A stretch of 49,605 bases of DNA from a virus. Location: IMG/VR virus record IMGVR_UViG_3300001533_000352, positions 1 to 49,605 of that record; one strand, written 5' to 3'. The position numbers and the translations under genes are program-made. The notes below the pieces were generated by a model. That model ran no database searches. It was not told the origin of the DNA and worked only from the letters and a program-made list of their open reading frames with translations. Below, in pieces: positions 42,997 through 49,605 of the stretch. The first letter of the stretch is position 1. Each line of letters begins with the position of its first letter.

Positions 42997-43433
42997 GTGA
43001 TTTTAAATTCACGAGACTAGAACTAGAACGCCAAGCAGACGCCAACCAAATTCGTGAATTAGAACAGGAGATTGAGCGATTGCAGGTAGAGGTTGCGATG
43101 CTGAGCGACGAATTAGCTGTGTGGAAAAATGCTTCACAGTATGGGCATCCAGATCCATGTACACTCGGTCCACTCTGTCCATATTGCGAGATCGAGCGGC
43201 TGCGGAACGATGTGGACCAAGCAAAGGCAACAATCTACAACATGACGCCGTATCGAACGACAGCGGATGTCAAAGACACACTGGATGAGCAGTTGCTCTT
43301 TTTCGTGCAGCAAATGGACGCGGCTTGCACCGAGCTGGCGAATGCAATTTTGAGCGGGCCGGCTTATCGGCTGTTGGATCGAGTAAGCATCGGATTCCGT
43401 ATAGAGGCGGCGAAGGAGGTGACGAGTGAGTGA
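42993..43433 (+). CDS. Coiled-coil protein of the GC-rich island
   Basis: A GTG at 42993 follows AAGGAGGTGAC and gives 146 residues. The N-terminal 45 residues are a strong coiled coil (NQIRELEQEIERLQVEVAMLSDEL). A short Cys segment follows (DPCTLGPLCPYCEIERLRND), then a second helical part. The EIERLR unit is shared with the next two proteins of the island. The C-terminus IEAAKEVTSE is encoded by the junction repeat. No function is known. Confidence 0.6.
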   Translation: MSDFKFTRLELERQADANQIRELEQEIERLQVEVAMLSDELAVWKNASQYGHPDPCTLGPLCPYCEIERLRNDVDQAKATIYNMTPYRTTADVKDTLDEQLLFFVQQMDAACTELANAILSGPAYRLLDRVSIGFRIEAAKEVTSE

Positions 43434-43476
43434 CCGACTGTCAGACGTGAAGGCAGAGGAGGTGGAAGGTGGCTGA
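43426..43476 (+). CDS. Possible 16-residue leader peptide
   Basis: After the second junction repeat the GTG at 43426 opens a short frame, MSDRLSDVKAEEVEGG, which ends at 43476 and overlaps the following GTG start at 43469. It has the same ribosome site as the larger gene at 42993. It may be a degenerate remnant or a translated leader that couples to the next gene. Confidence 0.3.
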   Translation: MSDRLSDVKAEEVEGG

Positions 43477-43672
43477 CCGCATCCGCTGCCAGAGGTGCAA
43501 GGCCGAGTCTATATCATTCCGCGCACGACTCGTATGTGCTAACTGTTATCGCCAGCAGCAAGCCGAGATCGAGCGGCTGCGGCAGCAACTCGCCGACATC
43601 CGCTCGGCACTGCCGACCGAGTGGACCGAGGGTGATTGTGTGGACTGGACGGAAGAAGGAGGATTCGGATGA
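43469..43672 (+). CDS. Small zinc-finger coiled-coil protein
   Basis: The GTG at 43469 gives 67 residues. RIRCQRCKAESISFRARLVCANCYRQQQAEIERLRQQL combines a C-x2-C...C-x2-C zinc knuckle with the EIERLR coiled-coil unit that recurs in the island. The end (TEWTEGDCVDWTEEGGFG) is acidic. The call is supported by Cys spacing and by homology of the coil to its neighbours. Confidence 0.55.
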   Translation: MADRIRCQRCKAESISFRARLVCANCYRQQQAEIERLRQQLADIRSALPTEWTEGDCVDWTEEGGFG

Positions 43673-43694
43673 CCAAATCCGGGATCTGTTTGGC

Positions 43695-44120
43695 GTGGAC
43701 AACGACAATATGGTCGTGCCGCTGCTAAATCGTGCCCAACAAGCAGAGGCCGAGATCGAGCGGCTGCGGACCGAGGTGTCCGATCTGCGAGACACACTTA
43801 TCAACGAATCAGCCGACGACCCCGAGCGTTGTTGCTACGCGGTCAAGCAGCAGCAGCAAGCCGAGATCGAGAGGCTGCGGTCAACGGTGCGAGCTCTGCA
43901 GCAACAGGTGGCAGAGTACGAGCAGCGAGCGGAAGATAACGCAGAGATGGCACGCACAGCAGAGGCTGATGTTCAGCGGTTGCGGCAACAACTCGCCATG
44001 ATCAATCGCGAGTGGCAATTCGGAGTGCAGGACATTGACACGCCGTGGCGGCGAAGGATGGCGCGGCTCGTCGGTGATAATGAGGGGCTAGAGGCGGCGA
44101 AGGAGGTGACGAATGAATGA
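43695..44120 (+). CDS. Coiled-coil protein, start uncertain
   Basis: About 141 residues from a GTG at 43695; an ATG at 43710 is also possible. Two copies of (Q)QAEIERLR (NRAQQAEAEIERLRTEVSDL; KQQQQAEIERLRSTVRALQQQ) form a long coil, ending in the junction-repeat C-terminus LEAAKEVTNE. The best ribosome site and ATG (GAAGGAGGATTCGG, ATG at 43669) are in a different frame and give only 19 codons. The gene may therefore have lost its normal N-terminus by a small indel. Confidence 0.5.
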   Translation: MDNDNMVVPLLNRAQQAEAEIERLRTEVSDLRDTLINESADDPERCCYAVKQQQQAEIERLRSTVRALQQQVAEYEQRAEDNAEMARTAEADVQRLRQQLAMINREWQFGVQDIDTPWRRRMARLVGDNEGLEAAKEVTNE

Positions 44121-44265
44121 TTTAGAGCGACGAATGCTGCAACAGCAGACCGAGTTTGAGCGGCTCACTAGAAAAAGGATGAAGATTTTGAATAAGCGTT
44201 GTCTCTTGGCTGCCGCCGTTTGGGCTGTGGCTTGTGTAGTCTATGTGTGGCTGCTGTCACAATAA
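44113..44265 (+). CDS. Single-pass membrane microprotein
   Basis: An ATG at 44113, after the third junction repeat's AAGGAGGTGAC, opens a 50-residue protein. Its N-terminal half is charged (NDLERRMLQQQTEFERLTRKRMK). Its C-terminal half is a hydrophobic segment (LLAAAVWAVACVVYVWLL) of about 20 residues preceded by basic residues, suited to a tail-anchored inner-membrane protein with a cytoplasmic N-terminus. It could be a holin-like, spanin-like or host-membrane effector protein; no family is recognised. Confidence 0.6.
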   Translation: MNDLERRMLQQQTEFERLTRKRMKILNKRCLLAAAVWAVACVVYVWLLSQ

Positions 44266-44336
44266 AAAGGGCACCGTCAAAATCGGGGCATTGCGACAGC
44301 TAGCGAATGGCGGCATACATATCTGGAGGATGCCTC

Positions 44337-44477
44337 ATGATAGTGAACGATGAAACTATAAAAGAACTAGAAAGTCAATTGGAAAATTATCGTCGATTAT
44401 GGCAAGAACAAAATGAGATAATTACGGAACTCATGATGGAGAAGGAGCACCCACTTGTCCGAGAAAAAAAGAAATAA
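44337..44477 (+). CDS. Small coiled-coil protein (46 residues)
   Basis: The ATG at 44337 is preceded by CTGGAGGATGCCTC. The product (TIKELESQLENYRRLWQEQNEIITELMMEKEHPLVREKKK) is a heptad-like helix with a basic end. Codon use returns to the AT-rich style, so this gene lies outside the GC-rich island. It overlaps the next gene by 23 bp. Small size and composition permit only a structural description. Confidence 0.5.
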   Translation: MIVNDETIKELESQLENYRRLWQEQNEIITELMMEKEHPLVREKKK

Positions 44478-44697
44478 TCAACGCTGTATCCAGTGTAATG
44501 GTCCACTTATTAACGATTACTGTTATCGTTGCATGACTAAGAAGATGCCTACACCTGAAGAGATTCGGTTGGAATGTCTAAGGATACAAGATTCCTGGGA
44601 TGAAGAAACGGAATTAAGGAGACGTTGTATTCCGGCACCAGAATTAACGATTCACGTTATACCACAACCAATAAAAAGGTGGATACCATGCAATTAA
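44455..44697 (+). CDS. Small zinc-ribbon protein
   Basis: A TTG start at 44455 lies 7 nt after GAAGGAG and gives 80 residues. RCIQCNGPLINDYCYRCM is a C-x2-C...C-x2-C zinc ribbon. The rest is charged and helical (TPEEIRLECLRIQDSWDEETELRRRC). It overlaps the protease gene by 10 bp. No function is known; a regulatory nucleic-acid-binding role is possible. Confidence 0.55.
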   Translation: MSEKKRNNQRCIQCNGPLINDYCYRCMTKKMPTPEEIRLECLRIQDSWDEETELRRRCIPAPELTIHVIPQPIKRWIPCN

Positions 44698-45332
44698 CTT
44701 TCGGTCGTTTATACTCTTATGATAAACGTGATGACAATTATCCAATGAGACATCAGGTAGCGAAAAGAACTTTTCGTTACTGGAATCAAACTGCTTGGAA
44801 AGGTAATCAAAAGAAATTACCACAATGTGTCGGTTACGCCTGGGCACACTGGTTGAGTGATGGACCTTTCACACACAAAAAGAAACCACCAGTTAGACCA
44901 TCTCTAATTTATAAAGAGGCTCAAAAGATTGACGAATGGCCTGGTGAAGATTATGAAGGGACAAGTGTTAGAGCTGGAGCTAAAGTCTTAGCATCTATGG
45001 GTTATATTACCGAGTATCGTTGGGCTCGTGAAATTTTTGATATCATCAACGTTATTTTGACCCAAGGTCCGGTGGTGGTGGGTACACTGTGGTTTGAAGA
45101 TATGTCGTATCCGGACGAAAAACATTTCATGCACTGCGGTGGTGCTTATCAAGGTGGACACGCTTACCTTCTTAATGGTTGTAATATACAAAAACAAATT
45201 TTTCGAGTAAAAAACAGTTGGGGACCACAGTGGGCTAACCAAGGGAGTGCTTTCATCAGTTTCAAGGATTTCGATACTCTGTTCCAATTAGAAAAGGAGG
45301 CCTGTATAGGTCATGAGTCAACACCAATATGA
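44688..45332 (+). CDS. Papain-like (C1 family) cysteine protease
   Basis: The ATG at 44688 gives 214 residues. The papain catalytic set is readable: LPQCVGYAWAHWLSDG (Cys47, with Gln46 before it), GGHAYLLNGCN (His148) and FRVKNSWGPQWANQGSAFISF (Asn166 within NSWG). EDYEGTSVRAGAKVLASMGYI matches the GTS...G segment of C1 enzymes. There is no propeptide and no signal peptide, so it would act in the cytoplasm or in the virion. It may process phage or host proteins. It overlaps the genes on both sides and lies two genes upstream of the reductase. Confidence 0.82.
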   Translation: MQLTFGRLYSYDKRDDNYPMRHQVAKRTFRYWNQTAWKGNQKKLPQCVGYAWAHWLSDGPFTHKKKPPVRPSLIYKEAQKIDEWPGEDYEGTSVRAGAKVLASMGYITEYRWAREIFDIINVILTQGPVVVGTLWFEDMSYPDEKHFMHCGGAYQGGHAYLLNGCNIQKQIFRVKNSWGPQWANQGSAFISFKDFDTLFQLEKEACIGHESTPI

Positions 45333-45519
45333 AGAAGAATTGGAAAATTTGTTAATCCAAACTGAAGAACAAGTAAAAAAATTACAAACGGAAAAACAAG
45401 AACTGTTAAGTATTTTGCTTGAAGCCGCCGGTCTACTTTCTTTAAGTGACTACGGTATGGTGCCATCTGCCATCAGGAGATTAAAAGGTCAATGTTTGTA
45501 CAAGAAAGATTTGTGTTAG
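45313..45519 (+). CDS. Small coiled-coil protein before the reductase
   Basis: The 68-residue protein has a coiled coil (QYEEELENLLIQTEEQVKKLQTEKQELLSILLEAAGLL) and a short tail (YGMVPSAIRRLKGQC). It starts 20 bp inside the protease gene and overlaps the reductase gene by 28 bp. AAAGGAGGCC precedes the ATG. The function is unknown. Confidence 0.5.
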   Translation: MSQHQYEEELENLLIQTEEQVKKLQTEKQELLSILLEAAGLLSLSDYGMVPSAIRRLKGQCLYKKDLC

Positions 45520-47597
45520 ACTCATCCATTGTTGAAGAACTTGCTACCCTGACACCCGAGTTCGGATACAATGGCTTTGGAGAATTTATTTTCTATCGTA
45601 CTTACTCCAGAATTAAACCCGATGGGTCTATGGAGAACTGGCACGATGTCATTAAGCGTGTTACTGAAGGTACTTTCAGTATAAGGAAAGACCATTACAT
45701 AAAAAACCATATTGAATGGGATGAATCTTTTTGGCAACACTATGCTAAACAGTTTGCCATCTCATTGTTTAATATGCACTGGCTCCCCGCTGGTAGGGGT
45801 CTATGGGGCATGGGAACGGACTTCATGTACGAAATGGGTTCCATGATCCTGACCAATTGTGCTTTTATTGAAGTAGATGAGAATCTCAGTGAAAATATGC
45901 ACTGGGTTATGGATTGTTTGATGTTAGGTGTGGGTGTCGGGGCTAAACCGACCGATAACGACTTGCCGATTTTCCTCCCTTCAATTGTTACTAAAAAATA
46001 TGTTATCGAAGATAGTCGAGAAGGGTGGTGTGAAAGTGTCAAGAAACTAATTGACAGTTACACCAGACCTTATAATCACACCGTCACATTCGATTACTCA
46101 TTGATTAGACCCATGGGGGAACCGATCAAAAGGTTTGGAGGTGTCGCTAGTGGACCTGAACCTTTAATACATCTCCATAGGAAAATAGAACACTTCCTGA
46201 AGATGTATTATTTCGGTGACTCAACCACTGTGCAATTGAAAGCTGATATAATCAATGCCATTGGACAGTGTGTCGTTGCAGGTAATGTCCGCAGGTCTGC
46301 TGAGATTCTGTTGGGGGACATCAATGACACGGTTTTCATTGACTTGAAAGACTACGAACGTTTCCCTTATCGTGCCGAGTTCGGATGGTTATCTAATAAC
46401 AGTGTGATCTTGGAAAAGACCGAAGATTTCGAGAAACTAGATGTCATCGCTCACCGGATTGTCCACAACGGGGAACCAGGTATCCTTAACAAAAAGAATC
46501 TTTCTAAAGGTCGCATAGGTAAAAATGATAACATCTTACCTGATCCAGCGATTGGTGTGAATCCCTGTGGTGAGATACCTTTAGAAAGTTATGGTGTCTG
46601 TATTTTATCTTGTACTTTGCCAACACGTTGCGAGAATCATGCTCAATGGCTCAAAGCGTGCGAGTACTCGACTTGTTATGCTTCAACGGTGACGTTGCTA
46701 CCTACCCACCGCAAGGAAACGAACCGTGTTATTGCCAAAACCCGGAGGATCGGTATAGACATCATCGACTTCTCCGGATGGAAATACACTGTCGGAGCAA
46801 CTCAGGTAGTGAAGTGGTTACGTTTGGGTTACGATAACGTAACGAAAGTCAATAAGTGGCTAAACGCCGAAGCCGGTGTACCAGAAGCCTTGAGGAAGAC
46901 CACGATTAAACCAGGTGGTACGGTACCTAAACTGGCTGGTAAGACGCCTGGCGTCGGGCATCCTACTTTCCATTATACTCTGCGACGAGTCCGTTTGGCG
47001 AAGAACTCTCCACTTATCCCTTTACTGCAACACATGCCTCATGAAGAAGATGTTAATGATCCTGGTACTCTTGTTTTCGAATGGCCAATAGAACAGGGTC
47101 CAGCGAAAGCGTCTTCCGAGGTCTCGATCTGGGAACAGGCGATGAATGTCGTTTTGTTACAGCGTGAATGGGCAGACAATGCAGTCAGTAATACTTTGTA
47201 TTTCAGACCGAAATGGGTTTTGGTTAAAGACTGTGCCTATGTGAGATTGATCGGTGAAACTGATAATCAAATTCATATTTGGAAAACCGAAACTCATTTG
47301 GACACTTACCCAAAGAAAAATTATAAAATAATAGATAAGAAATTGTACAAATACGATCCTCGACATGAAGAAGACGACCTGGAAGCCGTACTATCCGCAA
47401 TAACACCACTAATCAAATCTATATCTTTATTACCTCACACTGCTTCAGGCGTTTACGCCCAGATGCCCGAGAGCGAATTATCGAGGGAAGAATATAATGA
47501 ACGTATGTCAAAAATCCAAGCCATCGACTGGTCAGTATTGTCAAATCATATTGCAACACCTGATAAATATTGTACAGGTGATACCTGTTCAAGGTGA
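45492..47597 (+). CDS. nrdJ: Class II ribonucleoside-triphosphate reductase (B12-dependent)
   Basis: The 701-residue protein converts ribonucleotides to deoxyribonucleotides using adenosylcobalamin. The Cys layout matches the monomeric Lactobacillus-type enzyme: a Cys in LTNCAFIEV, the thiyl-radical Cys in NPCGEIPLESYGVC with a second Cys 11 residues on, and a C-terminal CTGDTC pair five residues apart for re-reduction. ENMHWVMDCLMLGVGVG and KPGGTVPKLAGKTPGVGHP are further family signatures. No class I or III subunit is nearby. It feeds the dNMP kinase and polymerase. Its stop overlaps the region just before the NYN gene. Confidence 0.92.
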   Translation: MFVQERFVLDSSIVEELATLTPEFGYNGFGEFIFYRTYSRIKPDGSMENWHDVIKRVTEGTFSIRKDHYIKNHIEWDESFWQHYAKQFAISLFNMHWLPAGRGLWGMGTDFMYEMGSMILTNCAFIEVDENLSENMHWVMDCLMLGVGVGAKPTDNDLPIFLPSIVTKKYVIEDSREGWCESVKKLIDSYTRPYNHTVTFDYSLIRPMGEPIKRFGGVASGPEPLIHLHRKIEHFLKMYYFGDSTTVQLKADIINAIGQCVVAGNVRRSAEILLGDINDTVFIDLKDYERFPYRAEFGWLSNNSVILEKTEDFEKLDVIAHRIVHNGEPGILNKKNLSKGRIGKNDNILPDPAIGVNPCGEIPLESYGVCILSCTLPTRCENHAQWLKACEYSTCYASTVTLLPTHRKETNRVIAKTRRIGIDIIDFSGWKYTVGATQVVKWLRLGYDNVTKVNKWLNAEAGVPEALRKTTIKPGGTVPKLAGKTPGVGHPTFHYTLRRVRLAKNSPLIPLLQHMPHEEDVNDPGTLVFEWPIEQGPAKASSEVSIWEQAMNVVLLQREWADNAVSNTLYFRPKWVLVKDCAYVRLIGETDNQIHIWKTETHLDTYPKKNYKIIDKKLYKYDPRHEEDDLEAVLSAITPLIKSISLLPHTASGVYAQMPESELSREEYNERMSKIQAIDWSVLSNHIATPDKYCTGDTCSR

Positions 47598-47605
47598 TAA
47601 CCATT

Positions 47606-48100
47606 ATGTCAACAACGAAAGTGGTAGGGCTTTTCGTAGATGTTTCGAATCTGTATTTCTGTGTTAATAAAGCGTTTCCTGGTAAGAAAATCAATTACGG
47701 TGTTTACCGTGATTTCGTAGTGGGAAACGACATCCTTTATTGTGCTCTGGCTTGTGGCACACAAAATAACCCAGAAAGTCTGAAATTCGAAACATGTCTG
47801 AACCATTTGGGTTATGAAACGATTTTCCGTTACAATCAAAACAAAAATAGAAAGTATCTCAACACAAATGTCATCATCACAATTGAAGTATTGAAAAAAT
47901 TACCAAAGATAGACGAGGTTATTTTAGGGACCTCTGACCCTGATTTCGTCGAACTCGTTTCTTATATCAAGGAATTAAAGAAAAGTGTTCGTATTGTATC
48001 TTGTGGCATTAACCATCAACTGAAGAAACATGCTACAAGCTATGAAGAAATTACTGAAAATTTGTTAGAGGTACCCAATGTTGCTCCAGACTCAGCCTAA
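47606..48100 (+). CDS. NYN-domain (PIN-like) protein
   Basis: The ATG at 47606, 8 nt after AAGGTGA, is preferred over a GTG at 47594; it gives 164 residues. It begins VVGLFVDVSNLYFCVNKAF (the Asp-x-x-N of NYN/PIN-like nucleases). ILGTSDPDFVELVSYIKELKKSVRIVSCG carries the G-S/T-x-D-x-D-F motif that completes the acidic site. Relatives (DUF88/LabA) are metal-dependent RNases. It may cut host or phage RNA. Its 3' end overlaps the next gene by 23 bp. Confidence 0.85.
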   Translation: MSTTKVVGLFVDVSNLYFCVNKAFPGKKINYGVYRDFVVGNDILYCALACGTQNNPESLKFETCLNHLGYETIFRYNQNKNRKYLNTNVIITIEVLKKLPKIDEVILGTSDPDFVELVSYIKELKKSVRIVSCGINHQLKKHATSYEEITENLLEVPNVAPDSA

Positions 48101-48512
48101 TAATTGGTCTTGTCTCCCTACTGCTTTCGCTATGGTTCTCGATGTTCCTGTTGCTCTGTTTATAGAACAACTGGGGCATGATGGATCACAGCAGCATTGG
48201 GAACGTTACCGATTAGCTTGGCATATTCAAGAGATTGCGAAAGTCTGTTATGATTACTATGGTGTCTGTGTCACTCAATTGGAAGCCGTTACACTCGCAG
48301 CACCGACACCGGGTTACGACCCACATGAGCAGACTTACGACTTATCTGAATACTATGGAGCAGATGCTGGGGTGGCTGGTGTCACGAACACTCGTGGCAT
48401 TGGCCACGCCCTAGCTTTCTCTAAGAGTCACTTCTATAATCCATCATCTGGACGGGAATGTAGTCTAAAAGATTACCAGGTCCATACTGTTTGGCTTTTG
48501 GGTCTAGTCTAA
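48078..48512 (+). CDS. C39-like cysteine peptidase candidate
   Basis: The 144-residue protein starts MLLQTQPNNWSCLPTAFAMVLDVPVALFIEQLGHDGS, resembling the C39 papain-like fold with Cys12 after Q-x-x-x-x-(W/D)-S/D-C. GIGHALAFSKSHFYNPSSG gives His110 and Asn121 at the position usually held by Asp. No ABC transporter or leader peptide is present, so bacteriocin export is unlikely. The protein may cleave peptides or only bind them. It is the second papain-fold candidate within 4 kb. Confidence 0.65.
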   Translation: MLLQTQPNNWSCLPTAFAMVLDVPVALFIEQLGHDGSQQHWERYRLAWHIQEIAKVCYDYYGVCVTQLEAVTLAAPTPGYDPHEQTYDLSEYYGADAGVAGVTNTRGIGHALAFSKSHFYNPSSGRECSLKDYQVHTVWLLGLV

Positions 48513-48600
48513 ATTCTTAATTTATTTGTTAGGGGGTTGACACGCATTTAATTTTATGCTATACTGTAGTTGGCAGGATCGCCCAAATAAGGTCTGGTCT
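48501..48600. repeat. Leader-type GGTCTGGTC half-sites around the sigma promoter
   Basis: GGTCTAGTCTAAATTC at 48501-48516 matches the leader hairpin half-sequence at 31236-31251 at 15 of 16 bases. A second copy, GGTCTGGTCTAAA, lies at 48591-48603, just downstream of the promoter. Neither has the complementary arm next to it. They may be binding sites for a shared regulator. Confidence 0.55.
48537..48565 (+). promoter_or_regulatory. Consensus sigma-70 promoter of the sigma-like gene
   Basis: TTGACA (48537-48542), a 17-bp spacer and TATACT (48560-48565) match the host housekeeping consensus almost perfectly. Transcription would start near 48572, about 50 nt before the sigma-like gene. It lacks the GAAAAC palindrome of the divergent replication promoters. 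Confidence 0.88.
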
Positions 48601-48621
48601 AAAAAACGGAGAATGAACAGA

Positions 48622-49233
48622 ATGTTCAGTGTGAAACGTAGACCTGTTACGCCTATTGATTCACCTTATGGCAGTGAAGACATAATGGTGGAGACGGAAC
48701 CTTTTCTCAAAAGATTAGCTAATGGGGACCTGGATGCAATAGAACCAGTGGTTCTAGGTCACGCCCGTTTGGCAATGAAAATCGCTGGTGGCTATTATCG
48801 GGCTGCCATCGCTCAAGATCTTCCATCCATTGCCATAATGGCTTTGTTCGATGGTTGTCTGGAAATCATCAAAGGTCATGATTGTAGGGGTAATTTAACG
48901 GGATACCTCGTGTCGAAGGTCCATTCCCGTTGTTACCGCTTCTATTGTGAAGATCGTCTGCTTCGCGTTCCGATGAACATGATTAACAAGAAAGGACCAG
49001 TTCTATTAGATAAGAAAGCTGACATCTATACCCTTAGAGCAAAGAAAGGAGGGACTTCCGAGTTAATACAAACAATTCTAGACTGTTGTGCAACAACCAG
49101 GGAGAAACAGATTATTCGTATGAAACAATATGGTTTTACTAACCTCGAAGTCGCATTTGTTTTCGGTTTAACCCGACAACAAATTGGCAACATTTTACGA
49201 CGTATCGAGAAACGTTTTGACAAAATGCAATAA
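48622..49233 (+). CDS. Sigma-70-like RNA polymerase sigma factor
   Basis: Of two ATGs (48613, 48622) the second is better spaced from CGGAG; it gives 203 residues. The N-terminal part holds a region-2-like segment (EPVVLGHARLAMKIAGGYYRAAIAQDLPSIAIMALFDGCLEIIKGHDCRGNLTGYLVSKVHSRCYRFY), with the LV..h...A..Y helix and the D.R..F.(T/S)Y.-like pattern. TREKQIIRMKQYGFTNLEVAFVFGLTRQQIGNILRRIEKRF is a region-4 helix-turn-helix. It probably redirects host RNA polymerase to phage promoters. It has its own strong promoter. Confidence 0.82.
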   Translation: MFSVKRRPVTPIDSPYGSEDIMVETEPFLKRLANGDLDAIEPVVLGHARLAMKIAGGYYRAAIAQDLPSIAIMALFDGCLEIIKGHDCRGNLTGYLVSKVHSRCYRFYCEDRLLRVPMNMINKKGPVLLDKKADIYTLRAKKGGTSELIQTILDCCATTREKQIIRMKQYGFTNLEVAFVFGLTRQQIGNILRRIEKRFDKMQ

Positions 49234-49243
49234 GGGAAAACAA

Positions 49244-49605
49244 ATGACAACAGACATAAAAGACATACTTACGCTTCATATGAAATGGTTGAACAATCAA
49301 CCTGATGGTGTATGTGCAAACCTCCAAGATGCATATCTCCAGGGTATAGATCTCCAAGATGCAAACCTCCGGGGTGTAGATCTCCAAGATGCAAACCTCC
49401 GGGGTGTAGATCTCCGGGATGTAGATCTCCAAGATGCAAACCTCCGGGGTGCAAATCTCGAAGGTGCAAACCTCCAATATGCAAATCTCGAAGGTGCAAA
49501 TCTCGAAGGTGCAAACCTCCGGGGTGTAGATCTCCAATATGCAAACCTCCGAGATGTTACCTTAAATTGGCAATCACATGCTTTGTTATCAGAGATCTTG
49601 ATACG
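49244..49605 (+). CDS. Pentapeptide-repeat protein, 3' end beyond window
   Basis: The ATG at 49244 (10 bp after the sigma stop, with AAGGGAAAAC upstream) opens a frame that runs off the right edge; 120 residues are visible. After a 20-residue lead it carries at least sixteen A(D/N)LxG-type pentapeptides (ANLQD AYLQG IDLQD ANLRG...), predicted to form a right-handed quadrilateral helix as in MfpA/Qnr. TLNWQSHALLSEILI then begins a C-terminal extension seen in other phage pentapeptide proteins. DNA mimicry or gyrase binding is possible but not shown. Confidence 0.85.
   Translation, partial: MTTDIKDILTLHMKWLNNQPDGVCANLQDAYLQGIDLQDANLRGVDLQDANLRGVDLRDVDLQDANLRGANLEGANLQYANLEGANLEGANLRGVDLQYANLRDVTLNWQSHALLSEILI
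49313..49553 (+). repeat. Tandem 15-bp repeats in the pentapeptide gene
   Basis: About sixteen copies of a 15-bp unit of the type GCAAACCTCCGGGGT (variants GTAGATCTCCAAGAT, GCAAATCTCGAAGGT) follow in register, each encoding one pentapeptide. The near-identity of units at DNA level indicates recent expansion. Confidence 0.9.

Larger units (their letters stand above)
42977..44120 (+). repeat. Three copies of a gene-junction repeat
   Basis: A 24-bp sequence containing GCGAAGGAGGTGACGA occurs at 42977-43000 and 43410-43433 (identical) and at 44097-44120 (two changes). The last two extend upstream by GAGGCG. Each copy carries the 3' end of one gene, an AAGGAGGTGA ribosome site and the start of the next gene. 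Confidence 0.9.

Noticed and set aside
43546-43804. Minus-strand frames in the GC-rich island
   Set aside because: They mirror the coiled-coil genes and lack ribosome sites.
42977-44120. CRISPR array
   Set aside because: Only three repeats at irregular distances, all containing gene starts and stops; spacers are genes.
49139-49544. Minus-strand repeat-bearing frames (EICTPEVC- and GDLHPGGLH-type)
   Set aside because: They are reverse readings of the 15-bp units in the pentapeptide gene.
1-49605. tRNA or rRNA genes
   Set aside because: No cloverleaf with a T-arm GGTTCGA-type core or rRNA segment was seen by eye; a covariance search would be decisive.

Overview
The window is part of a tailed double-stranded DNA bacteriophage genome. 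It has the long-tailed (siphovirus-like) gene order: tail fibre, head-tail adaptor, scaffold, HK97/P22-like coat, head-tail joining genes, tail tube, frameshifted tail chaperone, a 1955-residue tape measure and tail-tip genes. A complete replication and nucleotide-metabolism module follows. Gene density is very high, most neighbouring genes overlap by a few bases, and Shine-Dalgarno sequences of AGGAGG type are common. Base composition is mostly AT-rich, apart from one GC-rich island. I see no integrase, rRNA, CRISPR array or convincing tRNA. Terminase, portal and lysis genes were not recognised and presumably lie outside. The host cannot be named from the sequence.

Layout. (1) 1-22690, plus strand: structural genes, beginning inside a repetitive tail-fibre gene and ending at a large carbohydrate-binding-like virion protein. 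(2) 22693-26516, plus strand: a sugar cassette of two paralogous zinc-ribbon/glycosyltransferase-like proteins, an SDR nucleotide-sugar epimerase and a GT-A-type glycosyltransferase. (3) 26509-31214, minus strand: primase-helicase, dNMP kinase, D12-class adenine methyltransferase and DnaQ-like exonuclease, converging on the sugar cassette with overlapping stop codons. (4) 31215-31636: a divergent control region in which two opposed promoters share 32 of 40 positions including a palindrome over the -35 box, each followed by the same 9-bp leader hairpin. (5) 31637-42455, plus strand: two ParB-like proteins, an SNF2-type helicase, family A DNA polymerase, VRR-NUC nuclease, DHH phosphoesterase, a sulfotransferase-like protein and small proteins. 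(6) 42583-44265: a GC-rich island of small coiled-coil genes joined by repeated junction sequences. (7) 44337-49605: a papain-like cysteine protease, class II (B12-dependent) ribonucleotide reductase, NYN-domain protein, C39-like protein, a sigma-70-like factor behind a consensus promoter, and a pentapeptide-repeat protein running off the right end.

How it fits together. The divergent region probably switches on both replication arms at once. The left arm supplies priming, unwinding, dNTP precursors and DNA methylation. The right arm supplies polymerase, helicase and nucleases, then ribonucleotide reduction and a sigma factor that may redirect transcription. The sugar cassette next to the tail-tip genes suggests glycan decoration of virion proteins or of the host surface.

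The observations most worth a second look are the twin promoter/leader-hairpin control region with an AUG-UAA start-stop element, a nested 87-nt inverted-repeat structure at 33467-33553, a T TTT TTG programmed frameshift in the tail chaperone, the sugar cassette with a swapped Cys-rich module, and the GC-rich cassette island.
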